From: Lacimicrobium alkaliphilum
GTDB lineage: Bacteria; Pseudomonadota; Gammaproteobacteria; Enterobacterales; Alteromonadaceae
Direction: 5' to 3'
Length of the DNA: 64,000 bases
Assembly: GCF_002591895.1 (NCBI RefSeq)
Contig: NZ_NISX01000009.1
Coordinates: 1 to 64,000 of the forward strand
Made by a program: the position numbers and the translations under genes. Below are positions 35,436 to 44,791 of this stretch, piece after piece. Positions within the stretch are counted from its first letter, which is position 1. The number at the start of each line of letters is the position of its first letter. The notes under the pieces are model-generated. The model made no database searches, was not told the DNA's origin, and saw only the letters and a program-made list of their open reading frames with translations.

Positions 35436-38256
35436 AATGACGCTGCTCGCCCTGACCTTCGACATTATCAATACAGCGGCCACAAAGCTGTGGATGTTGT
35501 TGATGGTTGCCTACATCCTCTCGGTGATGCCAGCAGCGAACACATTTACTACCGCCTGATTTTTCGACACTCACCCAAAGGCCTTGAACCTCTGATGTAG
35601 CGAGGCTTTCAGGACGATTCTTCTCGTCTGCCACCTGCGCCGATGAAGTCATGAGTACAAAGCGAAGTTCATCGGAAAGCTTTGCCAGTGATGATGCCAA
35701 CTCCGCAGAGGCATAAAGTGTAACCTCTGCTTCCAGAGAGCCACCAATAAGTCCGTCACGTCGCGCCTGCTCGAGAGCCTTATTGACGGCGTCTTTAACT
35801 TCTATCAGTTGCTGCCAGTATGCATTGCCCAGCTCGTCTTCAACCGACAGTGAATCAAGACCATGATACCAGGTGTCGGCAAACACATATTGCTGACGCT
35901 TACCTGGCATAGCCTGCCAGATTTCCTGAGCCGTAAAACTCGTGATCGGTGCCATCAGTCTGACCAACACTTCGGCAATGTGGTACAACGCTGTCTGGCA
36001 GGAACGACGGGCAACGCTGTCGGCCTTAGCGGTGTATTGTCTGTCTTTAATAATATCCAGATAAAAGCTACCGAGCTCAATGGAGCAGAAATTCATCAGC
36101 TTCTGCGTCACCACCAGAAAATCATATTGATCATAAGCATCCGTCAGCTCTTGCTGAAGCAACTTTGCGCGCCCCATTATCCAGCGATCCAGCGCCACCA
36201 TGTCGGTAACCGGAACCTGATCTTTATCCGGGTCAAAACCACTCAGGTTTGACAGCAGAAAACGGCAGGTATTGCGGATACGACGATAAGCATCGGCGGC
36301 CCGTTTGAGAATCTCATCGGACACTGTCATCTCACCGCGATAATCGGTGGATGCGACCCACAGACGCAGAATGTCTGCACCCAACTTGTTCATTACGTCC
36401 TGGGGAGAAACGACATTACCCAACGATTTGGACATTTTCTTGCCTTTGGCATCAACGGTAAAACCATGGGTCAGTACCTGTTTGTAGGGCGCATGCCCCT
36501 TAGCCGCCACCGAGGTCATCAGAGATGACATAAACCAGCCACGATGCTGATCTGACCCTTCCAGGTAAAGATCCGCAGACGCGGGGACATCATCACGACG
36601 ATCCACCACAAAATAATGCGTCACACCGGAGTCAAACCACACATCCAGAGTATCTTTAACCTTGATGTAATCTTTGGCATCTTCACCTAGCACATCTTTG
36701 GCATCCAGATCCCACCATGCCTGTATGCCACTTTTTTCAACTTCCAGTGCAACCTTTTCCAGCAGTTCGCGACTATCAGGATGCAGTTCACCTGTGTCTT
36801 TATGCACAAACAGTGCGATGGGAGTGCCCCAGGTCCGTTGACGGGAGATACACCAGTCCGGACGCCCTTCTACCATACTTTCGATACGGCTCTGACCCCA
36901 ATCGGGGATCCACTGTGTCCTAGCTATTTCTTTTAGTGAATCACGGCGCAGACCATTTTTATCCATGCCAATAAACCACTGTGGTGTGGCGCGGAATATA
37001 ATAGGTGTCTTGTGCCGCCAACAATGTGGATAACTGTGCTCATAGGCATGATGATGCAACAGGTTGCCGTGCTCTTTAAGCACCTCAACGACATGCTCAT
37101 TCGCTTTAAACACATGCTCACCGGCAAAAAGCGGTGTATCAGCCAGATAAACACCATTGGCACCCACCGGATTGACCACTTCCAGGCCGTACTTTTTACC
37201 CACAATAAAGTCATCGACACCGTGACCAGGGGCAGTATGCACACAACCGGTGCCCGATTCGGTGGTAACATGGTCACCCATGATAATCGGCACGCTGTAT
37301 TCATAGAAGGGGTGGTTGATGCGCAGATTTTCCAGTGCAATCCCCTTACAATAGCCCAGAGCGTGATAGCGGCTGATTCCAAACCTGTCCATGCACTGTT
37401 CCACCAGCTCGGCAGCAACAATTAGACGCTTTTTACCCTTATCGGTATCGGCCTGAACGAGGCAATATTCCAGTGAAGGGTGCACACAGATCGCCTGGCT
37501 GGCTGGTAATGTCCAGGGAGTCGTCGTCCACATAACAACTGACACCGGGCCTTCACCCACATGATTTTCCGGATGTTTAAATGCTTCAACCAGTGCATCT
37601 TCATCTTCAGCGGGATAACCCACATCGATAGAAGGTGAGACCTTATCTTTGTACTCCACCTCGGCTTCTGCCAGTGCCGAACCACAATCAGTACACCAAT
37701 GAACAGGTTTAAACCCTTTTTCCAGATGCCCTGCATCGATGATCTGACCCAGCGCCCGGATAATGTCTGCTTCAGACTGAAAATCCATGGTTTTATAGGG
37801 TTTATCCCACTCTCCAAGTACGCCAAGGCGGATGAAATCAGTTTTCTGCCCGGCTATCTGCTTCTCAGCATATTCCCGACAATGCTGACGAAATTCAGCA
37901 TCGGTAACTTTTTTACCCGGTTTACCAACTTTTTTCTCTACCTGCAGTTCAATCGGCAAACCATGGCAATCCCAACCCGGAACATAAGGCGCGTCGAAAT
38001 CTGCCAGCGTCTTGGATTTAACAATAATATCTTTGAGGATCTTGTTGACGGCATGACCAATATGAATATTGCCATTTGCATAGGGAGGGCCATCATGCAG
38101 CACAAAGGGCGTTTTACCCGCTTTGATGCTACGAATCTTGTGGTACAGGCCATCTTCTGTCCATGCTTTGAGCATCTGAGGCTCACGCTGAGCAAGATTG
38201 CCACGCATGGGAAATTCGGTTTCCGGCAAATTCAATGTATGTTTGTAATCGCTCAT
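35428..38256 (-). CDS. ileS: isoleucyl-tRNA synthetase
   Basis: Class I aminoacyl-tRNA synthetase of 942 residues, the usual length. The HIGH motif is in [12 protein letters not shown] (about residue 60) and the KMSKS loop is in [10 protein letters not shown] (about 605). The C-terminal zinc finger is complete (CVRCWH ... LCGRC). It lies between ribF and lspA in the classic cluster. Confidence 0.97.
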   Translation of the reverse strand: MSDYKHTLNLPETEFPMRGNLAQREPQMLKAWTEDGLYHKIRSIKAGKTPFVLHDGPPYANGNIHIGHAVNKILKDIIVKSKTLADFDAPYVPGWDCHGLPIELQVEKKVGKPGKKVTDAEFRQHCREYAEKQIAGQKTDFIRLGVLGEWDKPYKTMDFQSEADIIRALGQIIDAGHLEKGFKPVHWCTDCGSALAEAEVEYKDKVSPSIDVGYPAEDEDALVEAFKHPENHVGEGPVSVVMWTTTPWTLPASQAICVHPSLEYCLVQADTDKGKKRLIVAAELVEQCMDRFGISRYHALGYCKGIALENLRINHPFYEYSVPIIMGDHVTTESGTGCVHTAPGHGVDDFIVGKKYGLEVVNPVGANGVYLADTPLFAGEHVFKANEHVVEVLKEHGNLLHHHAYEHSYPHCWRHKTPIIFRATPQWFIGMDKNGLRRDSLKEIARTQWIPDWGQSRIESMVEGRPDWCISRQRTWGTPIALFVHKDTGELHPDSRELLEKVALEVEKSGIQAWWDLDAKDVLGEDAKDYIKVKDTLDVWFDSGVTHYFVVDRRDDVPASADLYLEGSDQHRGWFMSSLMTSVAAKGHAPYKQVLTHGFTVDAKGKKMSKSLGNVVSPQDVMNKLGADILRLWVASTDYRGEMTVSDEILKRAADAYRRIRNTCRFLLSNLSGFDPDKDQVPVTDMVALDRWIMGRAKLLQQELTDAYDQYDFLVVTQKLMNFCSIELGSFYLDIIKDRQYTAKADSVARRSCQTALYHIAEVLVRLMAPITSFTAQEIWQAMPGKRQQYVFADTWYHGLDSLSVEDELGNAYWQQLIEVKDAVNKALEQARRDGLIGGSLEAEVTLYASAELASSLAKLSDELRFVLMTSSAQVADEKNRPESLATSEVQGLWVSVEKSGGSKCVRCWHHREDVGNHQQHPQLCGRCIDNVEGQGEQRHYA

Positions 38257-38324
38257 CGATCCTCTGTTCCACTGTCTGTCAATTAGTATTCTATTCGCCT
38301 AAAACTGACGAACTGCGTCGTTGG

Positions 38325-39251
38325 TCATTGTGCCGAAAGTAACAACCTGGCTTGCTCTGCATCCCGGCTAATCTGCTTTTTTAACTCATCCAGAGATGCG
38401 AACTTTATTTCATCTCGTAGCTTTGCCATCAATTCCACTTCCAGGCTTTTCCCATATAAGGAGCCATTGAAGTCAAAAAGGTGCACTTCCAGTTGAGAGC
38501 GCTGACCATTTAACGTAGGTCTGGTGCCAATATTACAGACGCCGTCAAATTTACCGCCCTGGATATACACTTTTACGGCAAAGACGCCCGCCACCGGGGC
38601 GCGGCAGCGGTTTAATAAAACATTGGCTGTAGGAAAACCTATTGTGCGTCCGTTCTTGTCGCCGTGCACAACTTTACCCATCAGACTGAAAGGCCGCCCT
38701 AACATTGCTCTGGCCCGTTTAAAGTCACCATCGGCAAGCGCTTCACGTACGGCGGTAGAGCTGATCCGGCAATTCTGCAAACGAAAGCTACGGGTACTGA
38801 CAACATCAAATCCCCAGCGTTTACCTTCCCGCTCGAGCATCGCAAAGTCACCGCTGCGCCCCTTACCAAAGCGAAAGTCATCGCCCACCACCAAAAATTT
38901 CACTCCCAGCTTTTTTACCAATAACTGCTGCACAAAAAACTCAGCGGTATATTGCGAAAAACGTCGGTCAAACCGAATACACAGTAACCTGTCGACTCCA
39001 AGACGCTTAAGCTGGGTGTACTTGTCTCTTAACCTGCTGATACGAGCCGGAGCAGTGTCAGGTGTAAATAATTCTTCCGGCTGCGGTTCAAACACCATCA
39101 CGGTAGCCGGTAACCCCATATTTCTGGCCTTTTCGATAAGACTACGGATCACCGCCTGATGGCCCAGATGCACACCGTCAAATTTACCTATGGTCAGAAC
39201 ACAACCTTTGTGTCTGTCGCGGATATTATACAGCCCACGAATCAGCTCCAC
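38325..39251 (-). CDS. ribF: bifunctional riboflavin kinase / FAD synthetase
   Basis: Makes FMN and then FAD from riboflavin. The N-terminal nucleotidyl-transferase domain carries GKFDGVHLGHQAVI and the C-terminal kinase domain carries GFPTANV. The 308 residues are typical. It is the first gene of the ribF-ileS-lspA-fkpB-ispH run and stands about 130 bases after murJ. No FMN riboswitch is seen upstream. Confidence 0.96.
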   Translation of the reverse strand: MELIRGLYNIRDRHKGCVLTIGKFDGVHLGHQAVIRSLIEKARNMGLPATVMVFEPQPEELFTPDTAPARISRLRDKYTQLKRLGVDRLLCIRFDRRFSQYTAEFFVQQLLVKKLGVKFLVVGDDFRFGKGRSGDFAMLEREGKRWGFDVVSTRSFRLQNCRISSTAVREALADGDFKRARAMLGRPFSLMGKVVHGDKNGRTIGFPTANVLLNRCRAPVAGVFAVKVYIQGGKFDGVCNIGTRPTLNGQRSQLEVHLFDFNGSLYGKSLEVELMAKLRDEIKFASLDELKKQISRDAEQARLLLSAQ

Positions 39252-39378
39252 CCACTGCCCCTCTGTTGATCTAACACGTTAAACAAAAAACACGGGATTA
39301 TAACCGACTGCGAAGCGAATTAAACCCTGTAAACTCCGGCCATTTTTATCTTTTGCACATTTCATTGAACTGGCGAAA

Positions 39379-40959
39379 TCAATCAGAAAATGGCTGCCGG
39401 TTAAGATCTCTGGGTCTGAGCCCTGAAATTAAAGCTGCAACGACCAGACATACCACTGCGGCACCAATCAGCAAACTTAACTGCAGAACTTTTTCTGATA
39501 CCGTCCATTCTGACCACATCCCCTGCTCCGGCATCAAATATACCAGGGATCCGATCATTGCTGTTGTGGCGACAACAATCCTGCCAATAAACCGCAGACT
39601 ATCCGCGTCGACCTGATATACCCCCTGACGGTGTAACTTCTGATATAGCAGCAGTGCATTCAGGGTCGCTGACAACGCCGTGGCTGCGGCCAGCCCAACA
39701 TAACCAAAAGGTATGGCGAGGATAATATTGAACAGCATGTTTGCGGCCATCGCCCAGATTCCGTAACGCACAGGTGTTTTGGTATCCTGACGGGAGAAGA
39801 AACCCGGTGCAAACACCTTTACCAGCATAAAGCTGAGCAGGCCTGCACCGTAAGCCATCAGGCTATATGAAGCCATTTGCGCATCAGCGGGGGTGAATTC
39901 ACCGCGCACAAAAAGCACTGTTAACAGCGGCTCCGCCAGCACGATCAATCCTGCTGAGGCTGGTATCCCCAAAATACATACCATTCGCAGCGCCCAGTCC
40001 ATATTAGCACGAAACTGATTGCTGTCCGCGCTGACATGATTGCGTGACAGCGTCGGTAAAATCACCGTAGCGATGGCGATTCCAAATAGTCCCAGCGGAA
40101 ACTCCAGCAACCGATCCGAGTAGTACAACCAGCTGATCGAACCGGTGACCAGAAAACTGGCGATCAGGGTATCCAGTAAAAGATTGATCTGACTGACAGA
40201 TACCCCAAACAGTGCCGGTATCATCAAACGCCTGACTTTACTCACTTTTTTATCGCGCCACCCCCATTGGGGCTTCACCAGCAGTCCGGTGCGGCGCAAA
40301 AAGGGCAACTGGAATAACAGCTGCAGAATCCCTCCGAAGAACACCCCCCAGGCCAGACCAATGGCAGGCTCATCAAGCTCTGGTGAGAGCCAGATCGCCG
40401 CACTGATTATACAGACATTCAGTAATACCGGGGTAAAGGCGGCCACAGCGAATCGATTCAGGGTATTAAGAATTGCACCGGACAATCCTGTCAGGGTGAT
40501 AAAGAAAAGATAAGGAAAAGTGATCTTCAGCATTAGTGAGGCCAGCTCAAACTTGGCTCCCGCTGGTTCATCAGCTACATAGGCCAGAAACCAGCCGGTA
40601 CCAAACAATGCAGCTAACACCGGCGAGCCTACGACGCCGAAAAGCGTTACGATTAACACAAACGTACCGAGTGTTCCTGCAACTCTGGCGATAAAGAGTT
40701 TAAGTTGTTGTTCGTCATCCTGCTTTTGCACTTCACTGAGCACAGGCACAAAAGCCTGAGCAAAAGCCCCTTCAGCAAACAGACGACGCAAAAAGTTAGG
40801 AATCTTATTGGCGAAGAAAAACACATCCGCCGCCGCGCCCGCGCCCATCAGATTGGCGACCACCATATCCCGGATCAGGCCGAGAACCCTTGACAACAAG
40901 GTCATGCTGCTGACGATAATCCCTGATTTCAACAACTTAAGTGACACATTACGCCCCAA
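39379..40959 (-). CDS. murJ: lipid II flippase MurJ
   Basis: Polytopic membrane protein that moves lipid II across the inner membrane for peptidoglycan synthesis. The 526 residues contain about 14 hydrophobic segments and family motifs near the N terminus (SRVLGLIRDMVVANLMGAG and FFFANKIPNFLRRLFAEGA). It is divergent from rpsT and upstream of ribF, the standard gene order. Confidence 0.96.
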   Translation of the reverse strand: MGRNVSLKLLKSGIIVSSMTLLSRVLGLIRDMVVANLMGAGAAADVFFFANKIPNFLRRLFAEGAFAQAFVPVLSEVQKQDDEQQLKLFIARVAGTLGTFVLIVTLFGVVGSPVLAALFGTGWFLAYVADEPAGAKFELASLMLKITFPYLFFITLTGLSGAILNTLNRFAVAAFTPVLLNVCIISAAIWLSPELDEPAIGLAWGVFFGGILQLLFQLPFLRRTGLLVKPQWGWRDKKVSKVRRLMIPALFGVSVSQINLLLDTLIASFLVTGSISWLYYSDRLLEFPLGLFGIAIATVILPTLSRNHVSADSNQFRANMDWALRMVCILGIPASAGLIVLAEPLLTVLFVRGEFTPADAQMASYSLMAYGAGLLSFMLVKVFAPGFFSRQDTKTPVRYGIWAMAANMLFNIILAIPFGYVGLAAATALSATLNALLLYQKLHRQGVYQVDADSLRFIGRIVVATTAMIGSLVYLMPEQGMWSEWTVSEKVLQLSLLIGAAVVCLVVAALISGLRPRDLNRQPFSD

Positions 40960-41039
40960 CCACGAAAACAGCAGGTATTATGAGCTATCTGTGCGGGTTT
41001 TAGAAACCCTATTCATGAGCAATATTCCAACAAAACCAT

Positions 41040-41068
41040 TTGACAAGCCCCTGTATAAAAGGAATAAT
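41040..41068 (+). promoter_or_regulatory. sigma-70 promoter of rpsT
   Basis: A perfect -35 TTGACA (41040-41045), a 17-base spacer and -10 AATAAT (41063-41068) are followed by the GC-rich discriminator CCGGGCCC. The layout suits a growth-rate-controlled ribosomal protein gene. Confidence 0.65.
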
Positions 41069-41111
41069 CCGGGCCCTTAAATTTCGACTAAATTCTTTTG
41101 GGAGTTTCACC

Positions 41112-41375
41112 TTGGCTAACATCAAGTCTGCTAAGAAACGTGCCATCCAGGCCGAAAAACGCCGCCAGCACAATGCCAGCCGTCGCTCAATGACGCGCAG
41201 CAGTTTGAAAAAAGTACTGGCTGCTATCGCTGCCGGCGATAAAACTGCTGCTCAGAGTGCTTATAGTGCCGCTGTGCCGCTTCTGGACCGTATGGCAACC
41301 AAAGGCTTGATCCACAAAAACAAGGCTGCTCGTCACAAGAGTCGTCTTGCTGCTAAGATCAAAGCCTTAGCCTGA
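41112..41375 (+). CDS. rpsT: 30S ribosomal protein S20
   Basis: Primary 16S rRNA-binding protein of 87 residues, starting [17 protein letters not shown] after the initiator. The start codon is TTG at 41112 with GGGAG upstream; no ATG fits. E. coli rpsT also uses UUG, which is part of its translational self-control. A strong terminator follows. Confidence 0.96.
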   Translation: MANIKSAKKRAIQAEKRRQHNASRRSMTRSSLKKVLAAIAAGDKTAAQSAYSAAVPLLDRMATKGLIHKNKAARHKSRLAAKIKALA

Positions 41376-41390
41376 GTTACAGGGTTTCTT

Positions 41391-41419
41391 AAAAAAAGCG
41401 CCTCAGGGCGCTTTTTTTA
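41391..41419 (+). terminator. rho-independent terminator of rpsT
   Basis: The hairpin AAAAAGCGCC / GGCGCTTTTT around TCA is followed by TTTTTAT, 16 bases past the rpsT stop codon. Confidence 0.9.
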
Positions 41420-41640
41420 TGCTCGTATCATCCCTGATACACACCCGCTTGGCGGGCCAGCTAAAGCTGTCCTAAAATTCTCCCGGAATTTTAGTGTCCA
41501 GGGATGGACGGACAGGTAATTGCTGCTGCATAACCTGCACTTCCGCCCTCCGTGGCGGTCGTATATCGTGAGCGCATGGATGCGCAGGAGCGACGATGTC
41601 CAGGGATAGACTATACCGAAAGTATCCGGAACGTTTTTCT
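41420..41640. repeat. intergenic repeat-like cluster of short palindromes
   Basis: The 330-base gap between rpsT and the next gene is packed with short palindromes: CTAAAATTC/GAATTTTAG (41472-41494), GTCCAGGGATGGAC (41496-41509) and GCGCATGGATGCGC (41572-41585). GTCCAGGGAT occurs again at 41598. This texture is like dispersed intergenic repeats seen in many marine gammaproteobacteria. No gene is supported here. Confidence 0.5.
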
Positions 41641-41749
41641 CCGATGTCACGTTCTTTTACAATTCTACACAGACCCAGACACGACAACCAACAGTGGCCT
41701 TTGCTACTATCCTCTGTCTTATATGCCTGGTTAATATCATAGGTTTGTC

Positions 41750-42055
41750 GTGAAATCCCCGATTATCAAAGTCCTGCTATTGCTCTTTCTGATGATGTTA
41801 CTGGCTGGTGTTGTGTTTGTACCCATGCCGGAACTGGTAACGTATGAGCGTGCCAATGTTATTTCAAAAGGGGTCTACTGGCGTGGATTTGGAGAATCGG
41901 GCCAACTGCTCGATGCCCGGGCCAGTTTTGTCAAAGTTGATGAAGACACCGGCTACCTGTTTGTCTGCCATGATATGCCATCAGTGAATGCCTGCCAGCA
42001 GTATCGTATTATTGAACGTCAGGGGCCAATTGCGGCTCTGTCACACATCCTCTGA
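41750..42055 (+). CDS. small membrane-anchored hypothetical protein
   Basis: A 101-residue product starting at GTG. An N-terminal hydrophobic segment (residues 7-25, LLLLFLMMLLAGVVF) acts as signal anchor or signal peptide, followed by a soluble domain with two Cys (FVCHD, NACQQY). No known family is recognised. It lies just before the Pho-box-bearing promoter of the PlcP-like gene but on separate control. Confidence 0.6.
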   Translation: MKSPIIKVLLLLFLMMLLAGVVFVPMPELVTYERANVISKGVYWRGFGESGQLLDARASFVKVDEDTGYLFVCHDMPSVNACQQYRIIERQGPIAALSHIL

Positions 42056-42075
42056 TACATACCTGCAGGTCTGCC

Positions 42076-42110
42076 CTGTCATCACAATTTCAAATTTGCG
42101 TCACTAAAAT
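42076..42110 (+). promoter_or_regulatory. candidate PhoB box and promoter of the PlcP-like gene
   Basis: CTGTCAT (42076-42082), a perfect PhoB half-site, is followed at exact 11-base steps by ATTTCAA (42087-42093) and GCGTCAC (42098-42104). A -10 TAAAAT stands at 42105-42110, 11 bases after the second half-site, as in Pho promoters. The second half-site is weak. Confidence 0.5.
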
Positions 42111-42158
42111 GTAAGAGGGTTTGCGTACGTTGGGCTAAAGTCCGCAGGTGGAAAGCCC

Positions 42159-42953
42159 ATGACTCATATAGCGCACTACCGTACACTTTGGCTGTCAGAT
42201 ATTCATCTTGGTTATAAAGACTGTAAAGCCGAATACCTGTTAGATTTTCTCAATCATTGCACAGTAGACACTCTGTACCTGGTGGGCGATATTGTAGATA
42301 TGTGGGCCATGAGCCGCCAGTTTCTGTGGCCCAAAGCTCATAATAAACTGTTTCATCGTCTTCTAAGCCTCTCCCGTGAGGGGACAAAGGTGATCTATCT
42401 GCCCGGCAATCATGATGAACCGATTCAGAAGTATGATGGCATGGTGTTCGGCGATATCGAAATACACCGTCAATATGTACACACCACAGCTGATGGACGG
42501 AAGTTGCTGCTGATGCACGGCGATCAATTTGACCAGGAGGTGTGTTTCGGTCCACTGCACGCCTGGATAGGCGATAAAGCCTACGATTTACTGCTCTTTA
42601 CGAATCGGTGGTATAACAAATTACGCACCGCACTGGGCTATCCATACTGGTCTCTGGCGGGCTATATTAAAAGCCGTATCAAAGGCGCCAACAAAGCCAT
42701 TGCCCGGTACCGCGATATCGGTTGTCGTGCAGCAGGCAATATGGGCATGGACGGCATCGTTTGCGGGCATATTCATCATCCTGAAATCCTCCAACAGAAC
42801 AGCGTACTGTATTGCAACACGGGCGATTGGATCGAAAACTGTTCGGCGCTGACTGAAGATCAACAGGGTAATCTGCAATTAATTTACTGGACCTTGCAAC
42901 GGGGGAAGGTACATCAACTTAATAAACAGACCAAAAGTAACAAGGCTGCCTGA
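42159..42953 (+). CDS. plcP: PlcP-like metallophosphoesterase (often annotated UDP-2,3-diacylglucosamine diphosphatase)
   Basis: Calcineurin-like metallophosphoesterase of 264 residues with all metal motifs: D14-I-H16, GDIVD (43-47), GNHD (83-86), MHGDQFD and GHIHHPE. It is of the COG2908 type, to which both LpxH and PlcP belong. The sequence around the motifs (YRTLWLSDIHLG, YLLDF, KVIYLPGNHDE) matches the PlcP phospholipase C that strips head groups from membrane phospholipids in phosphate-starved Sinorhizobium and marine bacteria. A candidate Pho box upstream and an OlsF-like gene downstream with its own Pho box support PlcP over LpxH. The assignment rests on recall, not a search. Confidence 0.7.
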   Translation: MTHIAHYRTLWLSDIHLGYKDCKAEYLLDFLNHCTVDTLYLVGDIVDMWAMSRQFLWPKAHNKLFHRLLSLSREGTKVIYLPGNHDEPIQKYDGMVFGDIEIHRQYVHTTADGRKLLLMHGDQFDQEVCFGPLHAWIGDKAYDLLLFTNRWYNKLRTALGYPYWSLAGYIKSRIKGANKAIARYRDIGCRAAGNMGMDGIVCGHIHHPEILQQNSVLYCNTGDWIENCSALTEDQQGNLQLIYWTLQRGKVHQLNKQTKSNKAA

Positions 42954-42994
42954 TTAAAATGACGGTGCAGCAGCGCCCTGTTGCAACAATTTCG

Positions 42995-43036
42995 CCATAA
43001 AAGCCTCATCAAAACGTCATTTTGGCGCTCTACACT
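42995..43036 (+). promoter_or_regulatory. candidate PhoB box and promoter of the OlsF-like gene
   Basis: Three CAT half-sites stand at exact 11-base steps: CCAT (42995-42998), TCAT (43006-43009) and TCAT (43017-43020). Ten bases after the last one is a -10 TACACT (43031-43036), the geometry of E. coli Pho promoters, in which PhoB replaces the -35. The start codon follows at 43067. Confidence 0.55.
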
Positions 43037-43066
43037 GAGCACAAATACCGCAGGTCCGGAAGTGCC

Positions 43067-44791
43067 ATGTTTACTGTTGATGACGTTCTGCAAAAACATT
43101 ACCCCAAACTGACTCAAAACCCCCTGCTCTTTGGCTCTGCCCGTTTCGTGCTGCGCAGGCTGCTGCACGAGAGGGAGTTCCAGGACTTTTCTCACGACTA
43201 TCCTCACCTGCAGGGGCTGGAATTTATCGAGCAGGTGCTGGAATATTTTGATTTCAGTTACTCTGTTCGTGACAGTGAGAAAGAACGCATCCCAACACAA
43301 GGCAAACTGGTGATAATAGCAAACCATCCGATTGGTACTCTGGATGGGCTGGCTCTTATTAAAATGGTCAGTGAAGTGCGCGGTGACGTCAAAATTGTTG
43401 CCAACGAGATGCTGATGGCCGTTGGTCCCCTGCACAATATGCTGATCCCGGTCAAGAATATGCACGGGGGAACACCAAGAGAGCATCTGGGGAAAATACA
43501 GCAGCATCTGGCCGAGGAAGGCGTGCTGATTATGTTTCCGGCCGGTGAAGTTTCCCGGCTTCGCCCGCAAGGTGTCAGAGACACCCGTTGGCACCGCGGC
43601 TTTCTGCGCATCGCTAAAATGGCTAAAGCACCGGTTCTGCCAATCTTTATCGATGGTAAAAACTCTCCCTTATTTTATGGCATTTCAATGTTGTATAAGC
43701 CGATGGCGACACTGTTTCTGGTTGCTGAGATGTTTAAACAACGCAAAAAGCACCTGCCAATGCGTATTGGTGAAATGATTCCTTTTGACGCGTATCAGGG
43801 CCAGCAAATTGCACCTAATCAGAAAGTTAAGCTGTTCAAAAAGCACCTGTACCGAATAGGTCAGGGCCGCGATGGCATATTTGTTACTCAAAAAGCGATT
43901 GCTTTGCCTGAAAACCGACGAGAACTGAGCAAAGCCATAAAAAGGGAATGCGAGTCGTTGGGTGAAACTGCTGATGGTAAACAGATTTATTTGTATCAGC
44001 ACCGGGGCAGTTCAGCGGTGTTACGGGAAATCGGCAGATTACGCGAGGTCGCGTTCCGCGCGGTTGGCGAAGGCAGCAATAAGCGCCGGGATATTGACCA
44101 GTACGACAGCTATTACTATCACCTGATATTGTGGGATAAAGAAGATCTGGAAATCGTTGGAGCCTATCGTTTTGGTGATGCCCGCGCACTTTCGGCAGAC
44201 AAAGAGGGTCCCGGGCTCTACTCAGCCAGTCTGTTTGACTATGACAAGCAAATGGATCGCTACTTTGAACAGGGCCTGGAACTGGGGCGCAGTTTTGTGC
44301 AGCCTAAGTACTGGGGTAAGCGCAGCCTGGATTATCTGTGGTATGGCATCGGTGCCTTTTTAAGCCGCCACCCACATTATCGCTACCTGTTTGGCTCAGT
44401 CAGTATCAGCGGTGCCCTGCCGGGCCCTGCCAAAGATCTGCTGGTGCAGTTTTATCAACTCTACTTCGCCGGCGAACAGGGCATTGCCGTATCTAACCGT
44501 CCCTACTCCCTGCCCGCAGATTTACAGAACCTGTTTGTTGGTAATGATTACAAAAGCGACTTCAGTAAACTGAAACACCTGCTGGCCAATATGGGCGCAG
44601 CGGTCCCGCCCCTGTACAAGCAATATACAGAGATCTGTGAGCCCGATGGCGTGCAGTTTCTCAGCTTCGGTGTTGACCCTGATTTCAATGACTGTGTCGA
44701 TGGTCTCGTACTGGTAGATCTGACACGATTGAAACAGAAAAAACGCCAACGCTATATGCCACAGCACTCAGCCTGCGACATTCTCCAGTAA
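43067..44791 (+). CDS. olsF: two-domain OlsF-like acyltransferase (PlsC-type + GNAT/OlsB-type)
   Basis: A 574-residue fusion. The N-terminal half is a lysophospholipid-acyltransferase (LPLAT) domain with ANHPIGTLDG (His87) and FPAGEVSR. The C-terminal half is an OlsB-like N-acyltransferase with GAYRFGDA and LELGRSFVQPKYWGKRSL. This order is that of OlsF, which makes ornithine lipid in one protein: the OlsB part acylates ornithine and the OlsA part adds the second chain. The ATG at 43067 follows GGAAG. A candidate Pho box precedes it, in line with phosphorus-free lipids replacing phospholipids. It overlaps dapE tail to tail by 24 bases. The amino acid acylated is not proven. Confidence 0.78.
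   Translation: MFTVDDVLQKHYPKLTQNPLLFGSARFVLRRLLHEREFQDFSHDYPHLQGLEFIEQVLEYFDFSYSVRDSEKERIPTQGKLVIIANHPIGTLDGLALIKMVSEVRGDVKIVANEMLMAVGPLHNMLIPVKNMHGGTPREHLGKIQQHLAEEGVLIMFPAGEVSRLRPQGVRDTRWHRGFLRIAKMAKAPVLPIFIDGKNSPLFYGISMLYKPMATLFLVAEMFKQRKKHLPMRIGEMIPFDAYQGQQIAPNQKVKLFKKHLYRIGQGRDGIFVTQKAIALPENRRELSKAIKRECESLGETADGKQIYLYQHRGSSAVLREIGRLREVAFRAVGEGSNKRRDIDQYDSYYYHLILWDKEDLEIVGAYRFGDARALSADKEGPGLYSASLFDYDKQMDRYFEQGLELGRSFVQPKYWGKRSLDYLWYGIGAFLSRHPHYRYLFGSVSISGALPGPAKDLLVQFYQLYFAGEQGIAVSNRPYSLPADLQNLFVGNDYKSDFSKLKHLLANMGAAVPPLYKQYTEICEPDGVQFLSFGVDPDFNDCVDGLVLVDLTRLKQKKRQRYMPQHSACDILQ

Noticed and set aside
39252..39378. Riboswitch search upstream of ribF
   Set aside because: No FMN-element conserved strings were found, and ribF of this cluster is not normally riboswitch-controlled.
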